DNA from: Asticcacaulis solisilvae
GTDB taxonomy: Bacteria; Pseudomonadota; Alphaproteobacteria; Caulobacterales; Caulobacteraceae
Direction of reading: 5' to 3'
Length of the DNA: 64,000 nt
NCBI RefSeq assembly: GCF_017875235.1
Contig: NZ_JAGGMI010000002.1
Location: forward strand, 496,001 to 560,000
Below the pieces are notes generated by a model. The model was given only the letters and a program-made list of their open reading frames with translations, did no database searches and had not been told where the DNA came from. The first letter of the stretch is position 1, and each line of letters starts with the position of its first letter. Below, one piece after another: positions 25,312 to 34,647 of the stretch. The position numbers were made by a program, and so were the translations under genes.

Positions 25312-27810
25312 TTACTTGCCGTTCGCAAGCTTATTGGCGGCCTGGGTCAGCTGCATATAGGTCGGCCCCATCGGAATGACGTACTCGTTCTGCCCCCAGA
25401 AGAAAGGCCAGTCCTCGCGGTTTTCCGGCAGGTCCGGCTTGATGATCAACACACCCGGCACGACGCCGCCGGCAATAAAGCTGAAGTCCGCACGGTTGTT
25501 GCCATAGGCGACTTCCTTGGACTGCGTGCCGACGCCCGACACGAAGGACAGGTTGTGCCCCGGGTGCGTGCCGTGCAGGTAGTCGAGCCCGCGATAGAGC
25601 GCGTCGGTGCTGATGACGTCCGGGAAGAGTTCATGCAGCATGGCGGCATTGAGCGCATACCGCATGACCGCGCCATTGCCCGCCCAGCCGCCATCAGTGA
25701 TCGGCACACCGAACGGGTTCTTGGTGGCTTCCGCATCGGCTTCAGCCTTGTAAGCGACCACAGCCTCCCTCACTTTCGTTTTGAAAGCCTTCGGCATGTG
25801 CGGGATGGCGCGCGCGATCCACTGTACGTTATTGCCAAACACCTTCGCCACCTCGGGCCACATCTCGTCGATACGTTTGGCGTATTGCGGATCCTTGGTG
25901 GTGATCAGCAGTTCCACCGCCGCCGACAGCTCTTCGGTCAGCAGGTCGCCGCCGGTGACATTGCCGTGCTTGAAGGTGAATGGCGGATGGCTGTGCTCGT
26001 CGGCCCAGACCCTTTTGGCAATGGCAAGGGCCTCGCCGGCCAGCTTGTCGTTGTGGCCCTTGAGCACGCGTGACGCGCCGGCCAGGGCCGCGACCGAACC
26101 GTATTCCAGCGATGACGCGCGGTTGGTGAAGGCCCAGCGATCGTCCTTGCGGCCCGAGCGCCCGTCCTTCACTTCATCCGGCCCCAGGCTGGGGTCGTAG
26201 ATCAGCCCGTCGGTCTTGGTGACGCCGTCGCCCAGGTGCGGATACTGCGTCAGGTCGGGCTCGACGACGCCGTTGATGGCGTGGCCGACGGCGTTGTACT
26301 GCGAAACGAGGTACAGCGTGCCGTGTTCGACCTGCTGGACGATATCGGCCTTGCCGTCCGGCACGTGCATTTCGACATGGCGGCGGCCCTGGTCGATCGA
26401 CGTCACGTCGCGCAAGGGCTTATAGCGGTCCCAGACATCGACCAGGTCCTGGACGACGCCGTACTGGCTCTGGGTGCGGATGTCGAAGTCGCCGGCGTCG
26501 TACCATCCGCCGACATTAAGCCCCGGAATGTGCTCGAACGGCTTGAACTTGGTGTCCGTCGTACCGGCCGAACCGTAGAGATCGAGGTGCTCGTGGTTGA
26601 CGGGCGCCTGCAGCGCATCGTCCTTATGGCTGTCGCCGTGCCAGACGCGATAGGCTTCCTGGACGTACATGTGGTCCATATTGACCGGCATGTAGACATC
26701 GCTGGTCGGGTGCCAGGCGTCGGCGTAGATGTCGGCGGCGATGCGGAAGGTCGCGGTCTTCTGGCCGTTATATTCAAGCTGATAGAGGCCGGGCTTGCTG
26801 ACGTTGGAAAAATCGAAGGTCAGGTAGTCGTAGCGCAAATAACGGCCCCACGGCTTGGCGGCGCCGGAAAACGCTTCGCGCGTTGTGCCGTCAGCCAGCA
26901 CTTCCAGCAGCTTTGCCGAAGCCGCCGGCGTGTCATTGGGATCGAGCTCGACCACCGCCACCTTTTTCTGCGACGGCGCGTAACCCAGCTGCGAATGGGC
27001 AATCATGGCCGGGCGCACCCAGTCGGCGATGCTGTTCGCGGTCACTTGCCACTGCACCACCGTGCCGGTCTTGCCGGTCGGCAGGTTTGAACGCAGCACG
27101 AACCAGCCGTTCTGCGCCTGGTTGCGGCCGTCATAGAGGCTGATATTGCCGTCGGACGCCGTCACGGTGACGCGGCGGGTCGCGTCTTCTGGCGCCAAGG
27201 TGAAGGTCTTGGCGGTCGCCAGTGGCAGCGCCGTGGTCTGCGGTCCGGTCTGCGGCGCGAATTTCTGGTCGGGTTCCAGCTTCATCGGCGACGACGGATA
27301 GAGCGGGAAGCCGCCGGCCTTGCCGTCGGCCAGGTAGCTCTTATGGAAGTAAGCGGCGGGGATGAATTCGAGATTGAAACCGGCGCGTCCGGCAAGCGCT
27401 TCGGGCAAGGGCTTGTCAAGAATCACGCTCACCGTCACGCCGTCGCCCTTGGCCTCCGTGCGGACCTTGTAGGTAAAGTCGAACTCGGCATATTTCAGCG
27501 TCGTTTCGATCACGCCATTGGCCGCATCGACCTTGCGATCGACCATCAAGCCGATCAGGTCCCACTGCCCCGGGGTTGGGCTCATGCGGACATCGCCATT
27601 GGTCGCGGTGCGAACGCCGTGATGAACCAGCTCGACGCCGGATATCTTGGCATCGCTGAACAACCCGTCGTACCAGTTGCTGAAGTTCAGCACATTGACG
27701 CCGCGCGTTTCGAAGTAGCCTTTGTCGTTGAGTTTCAAGGGTTCGGCATAAACGCCCGTCGCGAAGCCACAAGCCAGCAACACCCCGGTGAGGGTCTTCA
27801 TTTTAATCAT
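25312..27810 (-). CDS. GH9-family cellulase/endoglucanase with N-terminal Ig-like domain
   Basis: 832 residues with a signal peptide (to about 22). A long N-terminal beta region (about 25-285) precedes the cellulase Ig-like domain (about 290-375, AHSQLGYAPSQKKVAVVELD). The GH9 catalytic (alpha/alpha)6 barrel shows the nucleophile-water Asp pair in GGWYDAGDFDIRTQSQYG, the THPGHNLSFVSGVGTQS loop, and the acid Glu in WGQNEYVIP. It should cleave beta-1,4-glucans outside the cytoplasm. ATG 27810 has GGGAGA upstream. A LacI-like and a FadR/GntR-like operator lie just upstream. Confidence 0.9.
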   Translation of the reverse strand: MIKMKTLTGVLLACGFATGVYAEPLKLNDKGYFETRGVNVLNFSNWYDGLFSDAKISGVELVHHGVRTATNGDVRMSPTPGQWDLIGLMVDRKVDAANGVIETTLKYAEFDFTYKVRTEAKGDGVTVSVILDKPLPEALAGRAGFNLEFIPAAYFHKSYLADGKAGGFPLYPSSPMKLEPDQKFAPQTGPQTTALPLATAKTFTLAPEDATRRVTVTASDGNISLYDGRNQAQNGWFVLRSNLPTGKTGTVVQWQVTANSIADWVRPAMIAHSQLGYAPSQKKVAVVELDPNDTPAASAKLLEVLADGTTREAFSGAAKPWGRYLRYDYLTFDFSNVSKPGLYQLEYNGQKTATFRIAADIYADAWHPTSDVYMPVNMDHMYVQEAYRVWHGDSHKDDALQAPVNHEHLDLYGSAGTTDTKFKPFEHIPGLNVGGWYDAGDFDIRTQSQYGVVQDLVDVWDRYKPLRDVTSIDQGRRHVEMHVPDGKADIVQQVEHGTLYLVSQYNAVGHAINGVVEPDLTQYPHLGDGVTKTDGLIYDPSLGPDEVKDGRSGRKDDRWAFTNRASSLEYGSVAALAGASRVLKGHNDKLAGEALAIAKRVWADEHSHPPFTFKHGNVTGGDLLTEELSAAVELLITTKDPQYAKRIDEMWPEVAKVFGNNVQWIARAIPHMPKAFKTKVREAVVAYKAEADAEATKNPFGVPITDGGWAGNGAVMRYALNAAMLHELFPDVISTDALYRGLDYLHGTHPGHNLSFVSGVGTQSKEVAYGNNRADFSFIAGGVVPGVLIIKPDLPENREDWPFFWGQNEYVIPMGPTYMQLTQAANKLANGK

Positions 27811-27836
27811 AAAAATCTCCCTGATCAGATTTTATA

Positions 27837-27850
27837 TGATAGCGCTACCA
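27837..27850. promoter_or_regulatory. LacI-family operator upstream of the GH9 gene
   Basis: TGATAGCGCTACCA (reverse TGGTAGCGCTATCA) is a near-perfect palindrome with the central CG of LacI-type sugar operators. It sits 27 nt upstream of the GH9 start codon. No lacI-like gene is in the window. Confidence 0.6.
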
Positions 27851-27859
27851 CGAGATTAT

Positions 27860-27870
27860 TGGTCTGACCA
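27860..27870. promoter_or_regulatory. FadR/GntR-type operator upstream of the GH9 gene
   Basis: TGGTCTGACCA is a perfect odd palindrome matching the FadR-subfamily GntR consensus TGGTnnnACCA, and a longer 6-2-6 repeat GGTCTG-AC-CAGACC overlaps it. It lies between the GH9 start and the 90-aa minus-strand gene. Confidence 0.55.
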
Positions 27871-27880
27871 GACCTTAGTT

Positions 27881-28153
27881 TCATTCCGGATGATCGTCGG
27901 AAACTATGGCCCTCTTCTCCGAAGCAGCAACTAAATCCATCACTGCTGTAACCGCGTTTCGGGCTGAGACCGCTGTGTGCTTGCCAAGTTGAAACGTCCG
28001 GACGTTGGGCATTTTTCTTACATGTTTCAAAAAGGTCTCCATCTCCTTTTTGCGTTTAAAGTTAAATTTGGCCTCAGCCCCTTTGCCACCACTACCGACT
28101 ACCACCTTGACCCGGTAGAAAACCCCGAAATCGTAGGGTACGTGCTCCGTCAT
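27881..28153 (-). CDS. Small hypothetical protein (90 aa), unusual composition
   Basis: ATG 28153 preceded by AGGAAAG. The protein is basic in the middle (FNFKRKKEMETFLKHVRK) with an acidic end. Codon choice (AAA, TTT, GTA, AGA, TTA, ATA) is far from the GC-ending codons of its neighbours, which suggests transfer. I recognise no family. A longer in-frame extension overlaps lepA on the other strand and is not credible. Confidence 0.55.
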   Translation of the reverse strand: MTEHVPYDFGVFYRVKVVVGSGGKGAEAKFNFKRKKEMETFLKHVRKMPNVRTFQLGKHTAVSARNAVTAVMDLVAASEKRAIVSDDHPE

Positions 28154-28264
28154 CTTTCCTAAACCTCCCCACAGATGGACGCAGGATAGCCGACGCTGCC
28201 AGAATCCGCACATATTTTGCGGAGTTGCTTCCTTACTCGGGCGCATCATGCTATCGCCCGGCGC

Positions 28265-30070
<1,806 letters not shown>

Positions 30071-30084
30071 GCCATCACTGCAGA

Positions 30085-30121
30085 TAAAAAAGGCCCGGAC
30101 TTGCCTCCGGGCCTTTATTTT
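30085..30121. terminator. Bidirectional terminator between lepA and the convergent lipoprotein gene
   Basis: An 11-bp perfect stem AAAGGCCCGGA/TCCGGGCCTTT with a 6-nt loop, preceded by A-run and followed by TATTTT. It can stop transcription from both sides. Confidence 0.9.
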
Positions 30122-30563
30122 ACCAGCTGTTGTCCTTTTTCGCACCGAAGCGGAGCTCCTTGGCGCGTTCCTTGTCGAGAATCTCGATCGATTTCACGAA
30201 GCAAGGAATGGCGACCGTATTGATCTGTCCCTTGATCTCGGCGTCGATCGGATGACATATCTGGCTTGAGCCCCGGAAGGTAAAGCCAACCGGGTCAAAG
30301 TCGCTTCCCAGGCACGACGCGTTCATATGAAGCAGAGCGGCCGTGCCGCTGCGATCCTCAACGAAGAGCGTCTTGCCGTCCAGGACACGCGTCGTATCCA
30401 GCGGCGCCGACAAACAGCGCCTCGGCGACGCCTTCTCGCCGGCATCGGCGGTATCTCCGGGCACGGTACTGCATGCCGCGACGATCAGACCGGCGGCGGA
30501 GACCGCCAGTCCGACAGCAATGAGGCGGCCGCGTACGGCCGCTTTTGCGTTCAGTTTCCCCAT
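30120..30563 (-). CDS. Four-cysteine secreted paralogue 1 (lipoprotein, 147 aa)
   Basis: Lipobox region GLIVAACSTVPG. The mature part carries the pattern shared by three consecutive genes: RCLS, NASCLG, SSQICHPIDAEI and IPCFVKSI, i.e. four spaced cysteines plus an IC..DA core. From memory it resembles DUF6491. ATG 30563 has GGAGG at -9; the frame further upstream runs through two hairpin repeats and is not coding. Probably a periplasmic protein with two disulfides. Confidence 0.75.
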   Translation of the reverse strand: MGKLNAKAAVRGRLIAVGLAVSAAGLIVAACSTVPGDTADAGEKASPRRCLSAPLDTTRVLDGKTLFVEDRSGTAALLHMNASCLGSDFDPVGFTFRGSSQICHPIDAEIKGQINTVAIPCFVKSIEILDKERAKELRFGAKKDNSW

Positions 30564-30583
30564 TTTCGAGCCTCCTGACAGGC

Positions 30584-30642
30584 AGAGCGATATGCCGAAA
30601 AGTGTGAAGCGGCTTTCGGCTAAATATCGCGACAAAACAAAA
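30584..30642 (+). repeat. Interspersed hairpin repeat, copy 2
   Basis: AGAGCGATAT, inner stem GCCGAAA/TTTCGGC around AGTGTGAAGCGGC, TAA, ATATCGCGACAAAACAAAA. Relative to the consensus GGCGAAAA stem, both strands have changed in step. Confidence 0.85.
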
Positions 30643-30644
30643 CT

Positions 30645-30700
30645 TAGCGATATGGCCTGAAAGTGTCGGCGGTTCCGGCCGATATCGCGACAAAGCAAAA
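30645..30700 (+). repeat. Interspersed hairpin repeat, copy 3 (tandem with copy 2)
   Basis: TAGCGATAT, diverged inner stem GGCCTGAA/TTCCGGCC (one mismatch) around the loop, G, ATATCGCGACAAAGCAAAA. It starts 3 nt after copy 2 in the same orientation. Confidence 0.8.
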
Positions 30701-30738
30701 ACCTTAACCGGCGTCTCGGGAAAAACGCCGGCGACACT

Positions 30739-31197
30739 TTAATCCTTTTCCAGCAGCGCGTCGGCCTCTTCGCGGCTTACGGGCTTGATGCCGTTGATCA
30801 GGCATTTGACCGGCATTTCGCCCGAGTGCGAATAGAGGATCTTGGCGTCGTGCGGGCGGCAGATCTCGCTCGAGCCATAAAGTTCGAAACCGAACTGCGA
30901 CATGTTGGTCATGCTGCGGCACGGACCGCCGATGTCGAGCAGATAGCCATTGCCGAAGCCATCGCGGACCAGCAGCGTCTTTTCATCGACGACATGAAAG
31001 CCGCCGGCATTGCGGGCATCCAGGCATTTCGGCGGGGTACGCTTGCTTTCAGTGACCTGGCTCTGCGCCGTGTTGCCCCAGTTATTATCCTGGGCATTGG
31101 CGGTGACGGCGACGGAGGCCGCCGCGACGATGACGCCGCCGGTAACGACGCTGGCCGCCACGACAGCGGCCTTCTTGATGAGATGGTGTAAAGTCAT
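30739..31197 (-). CDS. Four-cysteine secreted paralogue 2 (152 aa)
   Basis: A signal peptide (about 1-35, ending VTANAQ) precedes the same layout: KCLDARNAGGF, VVDEKTLLVRDGFGN, GGPCRSM, SSEICRPHDAKI and PVKCLIN. The best-matched block with paralogue 1 is SS(Q/E)IC.P.DA.I. Function unknown; exported and likely disulfide-bonded. Located between paralogues 1 and 3 with 15-nt spacing to paralogue 3, so at least these two are an operon. Confidence 0.75.
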   Translation of the reverse strand: MTLHHLIKKAAVVAASVVTGGVIVAAASVAVTANAQDNNWGNTAQSQVTESKRTPPKCLDARNAGGFHVVDEKTLLVRDGFGNGYLLDIGGPCRSMTNMSQFGFELYGSSEICRPHDAKILYSHSGEMPVKCLINGIKPVSREEADALLEKD

Positions 31198-31212
31198 TTG
31201 AAACCTCCCTTG

Positions 31213-31680
31213 TTACCAGTTCTTGGATGAAGACGCGGGCGCGGCTCCCTCCTCCTTCTTCTTGTTTTCCCGGATAGGTTTGCGGATATATTCGGCTGCC
31301 TCCTCGCCTTGCAGGTGGCGGACGTTCGAGACCCTGCAGACGTCGCGGCGACCAAAGTTCTCATAGACGACATCGGCGTCGAAGGGACCGCATATGTCAC
31401 CGCCGTGACGGGTCTTCAAACCGATAAACATGCTGTCTTCAAGACCGATGCAGGCCGGCACGGTCAGCTCATAGGCTTCATTGTTGTTGGCAAGGATGAC
31501 AACCTTGCCGTTGCCAGGCGTCTGGAAGCCCCGGATAAAGTCGGGATCGAAACAGGCATTACGGTCACGCCCCGGATCGACATTGCCGCTGGGCCGGTTC
31601 GATGCCGCCCAGGCCATGCCAATGCCGCCAAGACCCGCGGCGACGATGAGACCGGAAGCCAGGAGTGCTGATGTTTTCAT
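31213..31680 (-). CDS. Four-cysteine secreted paralogue 3 (155 aa)
   Basis: A signal peptide (to about 24, GMAWAAS) and the family layout NACFDPDFIRGFQ, VPACIGLED, GGDICGPFDADV and RDVCRVSNV. It has a Lys-rich tail (RENKKKEEG). ATG 31680 with GGAGAG upstream is chosen; the frame to 31803 overlaps the end of mnmC and lacks conservation. It is the first gene of the trio. Confidence 0.72.
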   Translation of the reverse strand: MKTSALLASGLIVAAGLGGIGMAWAASNRPSGNVDPGRDRNACFDPDFIRGFQTPGNGKVVILANNNEAYELTVPACIGLEDSMFIGLKTRHGGDICGPFDADVVYENFGRRDVCRVSNVRHLQGEEAAEYIRKPIRENKKKEEGAAPASSSKNW

Positions 31681-31739
31681 GGTGGTTCTCTCCGCTGTCA
31701 TGGCTACGCCCACCAAGCTGAACGGTGGATGAACGATTA

Positions 31740-33551
31740 TTACGTATACATCCGGCGCAGCCGGCTGGATGTCAGCCGGTGCCCCGCCGCCACAGTCAGG
31801 CATGAGGGCGCGCCCGCGATCCGCGCCACGATATCACGCGCCAGCAAAGGCGCCAGGCAAAACCCGCGCGCCCCCAGCCCGGTCAGGGCGTAGACGCCCG
31901 CCGCGACCTCTCCCATCATCGGCAAGTGGTCCCGTGTCGTTACCCGGATCGAAGCGCGCGAGCTTATCGCCCTGCCCTCCAGGCTGTCCGCAACCTGCGG
32001 CAGATGCGCTCGCAGGCCCTCGAGATTGCGCTCGCGGTCGGTTTCACGCGGCGCGGTCCCACGGTCGTCGCGGTCGTGAGTGGCGCCAAAGACAAAGCCG
32101 CTCCCGGATGGCGCCAGGTAGCCGCCCCAGCTGATGCCGCGTACCGGCCGGGCGTCGCTGGATACGGCTTCGATCTGTCCCCGCACCGGCCGGAGGGCAT
32201 GATCCATCGCGACGCTCCCCAGGTCGAAGATACCGTCGCCACAGGCCATGACGACCGCGTCATACACATGATGCCTACCCGACGCGGTGCGCACACGCAC
32301 GCCATCGGCGCGCGATGCGACCTCTGCGACCCTGTCGGCGATCACCGTCGTACCTGCCAGCAATCCCGCCAAAAGGCTGGCGGGCGCGACCGTCAGCGCA
32401 TCGCGCATGATCAGCCCTGATGCTTCTGGCATCTCCGCCGCGTCGCCTTTACCGAAACGCGTCAGCGCGCCCGCGGCAAACACGGGCTGGCCGGCCAGGC
32501 GGTCGAAGCGCGCCGCATCGCGCGGCTGGCTTTCGCAATGACAGACCGAGGTCGCGATGACGCTTTGCGGCCACTCGCGCCTGTAAAGCGCCGTCGCATA
32601 GGCGTGCGCGTCGGCGAACAGGCCGGCAATGACGGTGTCGCCCGCATCCAGCCGGGGTGTGACCAGGGCCGCTGGATTTCCGGAGGCGCCCGCGCCTGCG
32701 CCGGCCGCTTCGAAAACATCGGCCTGGACGCCCAACCGCGCCGCCTGATACGCCACCGACGCGCCGGCGATACCGGCGCCTATGATGGCTATGCGCTTCG
32801 GCGAGGTCATGGGCGCGATCATGGGCGCGATCATGGGCGCGATCATGGGCGCGATCTCGCCCGGAAAAATCGCCTCCAGCCGCTCGCGCTTGCGACCGAA
32901 GCCCGGCCGCTTTTCGACGGAAAAGCCAGCCGCCTGCAGCTCGCGCCGGACAAAACCGGCCACGGTAAAGGTAGCCAGCCGTGCGCCCGGCCGCGAACGG
33001 GCGGCGATGAGATGCATGACGTCCTCCGACCACATGTCGGGATTGAGGGCCGGTGAAAAGCCGTCGAGGAATATGGCGTCGGCCGCCCCGCCCCAGGCAC
33101 TCAGCGCCTCGCGCACATCCATCAGCGCGACGGTCACGCTGACGCCCCACTGCGGGAAATCCATATAATGAAAGCCATGCCGCGCCTGCGGCCATTGCGT
33201 CAGCAAGGCGTCCCGAAACGCGTCGAGTTCCGGCCAGTTGGCAAGCGCCGCCCCGGCCGCATCCGCGGTCATCAGGAAGCCCTCGATGGAGAATATATGG
33301 AGATGCCCGCCGGCCGGCCGATTCGCCAGCCAAAGCTGCATCAGGGCGGCGATGTTCAGGCCGGTTCCGAAGCCAAGTTCCAGCACGCTGAAATGCCCGG
33401 CCGCCCCCCAGGCGTCCGGCAGGCCGCATCCCTGAAGAAAGACGGCCCGCGATTCGCTCAGGCCATCCTGAGGGGAATAGTAGATGTCGCCGAAACGCGC
33501 CGACCGGGGCGTGCCGTCTTCGGCGAAATAAAGCTGCGGATCGTGGGTCAT
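31740..33551 (-). CDS. mnmC: Bifunctional tRNA 5-methylaminomethyl-2-thiouridine biosynthesis protein MnmC
   Basis: 603 residues. The N-terminal MnmD methyltransferase (about 1-240: FGDIYYSPQDGLSESRAVFL, FSVLELGFGTGLNIAALMQL, IFLDGFSPALNPDMWS) and the C-terminal FAD oxidoreductase (about 262-600: RIAIIGAGIAGASVAYQAAR) make the final two steps of mnm5s2U34 in tRNA. The linker is a fourfold IAPM repeat from a 12-bp tandem repeat. The start codon lies only a few nt after the U-tract of the upstream terminator and has no clear ribosome site. Confidence 0.93.
   Translation of the reverse strand: MTHDPQLYFAEDGTPRSARFGDIYYSPQDGLSESRAVFLQGCGLPDAWGAAGHFSVLELGFGTGLNIAALMQLWLANRPAGGHLHIFSIEGFLMTADAAGAALANWPELDAFRDALLTQWPQARHGFHYMDFPQWGVSVTVALMDVREALSAWGGAADAIFLDGFSPALNPDMWSEDVMHLIAARSRPGARLATFTVAGFVRRELQAAGFSVEKRPGFGRKRERLEAIFPGEIAPMIAPMIAPMIAPMTSPKRIAIIGAGIAGASVAYQAARLGVQADVFEAAGAGAGASGNPAALVTPRLDAGDTVIAGLFADAHAYATALYRREWPQSVIATSVCHCESQPRDAARFDRLAGQPVFAAGALTRFGKGDAAEMPEASGLIMRDALTVAPASLLAGLLAGTTVIADRVAEVASRADGVRVRTASGRHHVYDAVVMACGDGIFDLGSVAMDHALRPVRGQIEAVSSDARPVRGISWGGYLAPSGSGFVFGATHDRDDRGTAPRETDRERNLEGLRAHLPQVADSLEGRAISSRASIRVTTRDHLPMMGEVAAGVYALTGLGARGFCLAPLLARDIVARIAGAPSCLTVAAGHRLTSSRLRRMYT
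32809..32856. repeat. 12-bp tandem repeat (4 copies) in mnmC
   Basis: ATGGGCGCGATC repeated four times without change. On the coding strand it reads Ile-Ala-Pro-Met four times, in the linker between the methyltransferase and the oxidase domains. Being a multiple of 3, gain or loss keeps the frame. Confidence 0.95.
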
Positions 33552-33555
33552 TACA

Positions 33556-33590
33556 ACAAAAGGGCCGCGCGATCATCGCGCGGCCCTTCG
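33556..33590 (-). terminator. Terminator of the first duplicated lipoprotein cassette
   Basis: Stem GGGCCGCGCG/CGCGCGGCCC with 5-nt loop, followed on the minus strand by TTTTGTTG. The second copy (34290-34324) has a different but fully paired stem. mnmC begins immediately downstream. Confidence 0.85.
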
Positions 33591-33618
33591 TCAAACCATT
33601 GCCCGTACGGGCGAATGA

Positions 33619-33843
33619 TTAGTGAGCAGCAGCCGGAGCAGCGGCAGCGGCCGGCGAAGCCGACGTGTCGGCGGCCGGAGCGGCTTCCGAAGCCGAAGCG
33701 TCGACGACAGGCGCCATTTCGGTCGGAGCGGCTTCCGAAGCGGCGGCTTCTTCAGCAGCGGGCTTCGGCTGGCAAGCGGCGACCGAGAGGGCGGCGACGG
33801 CAGCGGCGGCGATCAGGGCCGAACGAACGATTTTGGAGGTCAT
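33619..33843 (-). CDS. Small Ala/Pro/Glu-rich lipoprotein, cassette copy 1 (74 aa)
   Basis: MTSKIVRSALIAAAAVAALS is the signal peptide with lipobox SVAAC. The mature 50 residues are only Ala, Pro, Ser, Glu, Asp and a few others, ending APAAAH. It is nearly identical at its start and end to the gene at 34355-34582. Probably a short disordered envelope lipoprotein; no function can be read. Confidence 0.75.
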   Translation of the reverse strand: MTSKIVRSALIAAAAVAALSVAACQPKPAAEEAAASEAAPTEMAPVVDASASEAAPAADTSASPAAAAAPAAAH

Positions 33844-33861
33844 GATCCAGATCCTTTGTTT

Positions 33862-33871
33862 CTAACGTTAG
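33862..33871. promoter_or_regulatory. CTAACGTTAG palindrome in the 5' leader, copy 1
   Basis: A perfect 10-bp palindrome 19 nt upstream of the start codon, inside the conserved leader ATCCTTTGTTTCTAACG shared with copy 2. It could be an operator or part of an RNA leader. Confidence 0.5.
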
Positions 33872-33906
33872 GTATACAAAAGCGTGACCCACGGCCACGG
33901 CGAAGA

Positions 33907-33935
33907 CTCATACCCTAAACCGACGCATTCACAAA
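33907..33935 (-). promoter_or_regulatory. Candidate promoter, cassette copy 1
   Basis: On the minus strand TTTGTG, 17 bp, TATGAG. The -10 and the following GTGGG(C/T)C segment are conserved with copy 2. Confidence 0.45.
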
Positions 33936-33978
33936 GGCTTTGATATCGGCCCTTGTGTACACAAATATACACACGCAG

Positions 33979-34272
33979 TCAGTGTGCCGGCGCATGCGTC
34001 TCAGCGGGCGCGGGCGCGGGCGCCGGTGACGCCGCCGCGCTCGAAGACGCCGTAGCCGAAGGCGCTCCGGCCGGCGCCTCAAGCGCCGTTGGCGACGCGG
34101 CCATGGCGGCCGCGATGGCGGCTTCGGCATCCTGGCTGGCGGTGGCGTCGACCGCCGGCAGGTCGCCGTGCGTTTCCTCGGCAGGCGCTTCCTCGTGCGC
34201 CTCTTCCTTGGAACAGGCGGTGGCGGCCAGCAGGCATGCCAGAACAGCAGTAGCGATTCGTAAGTGCTTCAT
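33979..34272 (-). CDS. Small Ala/Glu-rich lipoprotein between the cassettes (97 aa)
   Basis: Signal peptide with lipobox LLAATAC, then SKEEAHEEAPAEETHGD and an Ala/Pro/Ser-rich tail ending PAETHAPAH. It shares composition and a C-terminal His with the flanking cassettes but not their sequence. The ATG at 34272 is preferred; a GTG lies 6 nt upstream. The start is about 20 nt after the terminator of the upstream gene. Confidence 0.7.
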   Translation of the reverse strand: MKHLRIATAVLACLLAATACSKEEAHEEAPAEETHGDLPAVDATASQDAEAAIAAAMAASPTALEAPAGAPSATASSSAAASPAPAPAPAETHAPAH

Positions 34273-34289
34273 GCTCACGCCTTTAGCAC

Positions 34290-34324
34290 AAACAAAAGGG
34301 CTGCGCGACGATCGCGCAGCCCTT
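34290..34324 (-). terminator. Terminator of the second duplicated lipoprotein cassette
   Basis: AAGGGCTGCGCGA pairs perfectly with TCGCGCAGCCCTT; TTTTGTTTG follows on the minus strand. Compared with the copy at 33556 a C-G pair has become T-A on both sides. Confidence 0.88.
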
Positions 34325-34354
34325 CGTCAAATCAATGCCCGTATGGGCGAATGA

Positions 34355-34582
34355 TTAGTGAGCAGCAGCCGGAGCAGCAGCTTCAGCAGCGGCCGGCGAG
34401 GCCGAAGCGTCAGCAGCCGGAGCAGCTTCCGAAGCCGAAGCGTCGGCCGGAGCGGCTTCAACGGCCGGAGCGGCTTCTGAGGTGGCGGCTTCTTCAGCGG
34501 CCTTCGGCTGGCAAGCGGCAACCGACAGAGCGGCGACGGCGGCGGCGGCGATCAGGGCCGAGCGAACGATTTTGGAGGTCAT
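34355..34582 (-). CDS. Small Ala/Pro/Glu-rich lipoprotein, cassette copy 2 (75 aa)
   Basis: Same signal peptide as copy 1 (MTSKIVRSALIAAAAVAALS, lipobox SVAAC), then QPKAAEEAATSEAAP and a tail ending AAAPAAAH. ATG 34582 matches the start of copy 1. The duplicated unit covers promoter, leader palindrome, gene and terminator. Confidence 0.75.
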   Translation of the reverse strand: MTSKIVRSALIAAAAVAALSVAACQPKAAEEAATSEAAPAVEAAPADASASEAAPAADASASPAAAEAAAPAAAH

Positions 34583-34601
34583 GGATCCAGATCCTTTGTT
34601 T

Positions 34602-34611
34602 CTAACGTTAG
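34602..34611. promoter_or_regulatory. CTAACGTTAG palindrome in the 5' leader, copy 2
   Basis: Same 10-bp palindrome and spacing as in copy 1, 20 nt upstream of the start codon. Confidence 0.5.
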
Positions 34612-34647
34612 AGGGCAAGGAACTGTAAACCTTGGCCCACGCACAGA

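Noticed and set aside
30564-30737. N-terminal extension of the first four-cysteine lipoprotein
   Set aside because: It runs through two interspersed hairpin repeats; a good ribosome site and lipobox signal start at 30563.
32809-32856. Tandem repeats as a CRISPR array
   Set aside because: Four 12-mers without spacers lie in frame inside mnmC; there are no cas genes in the window.
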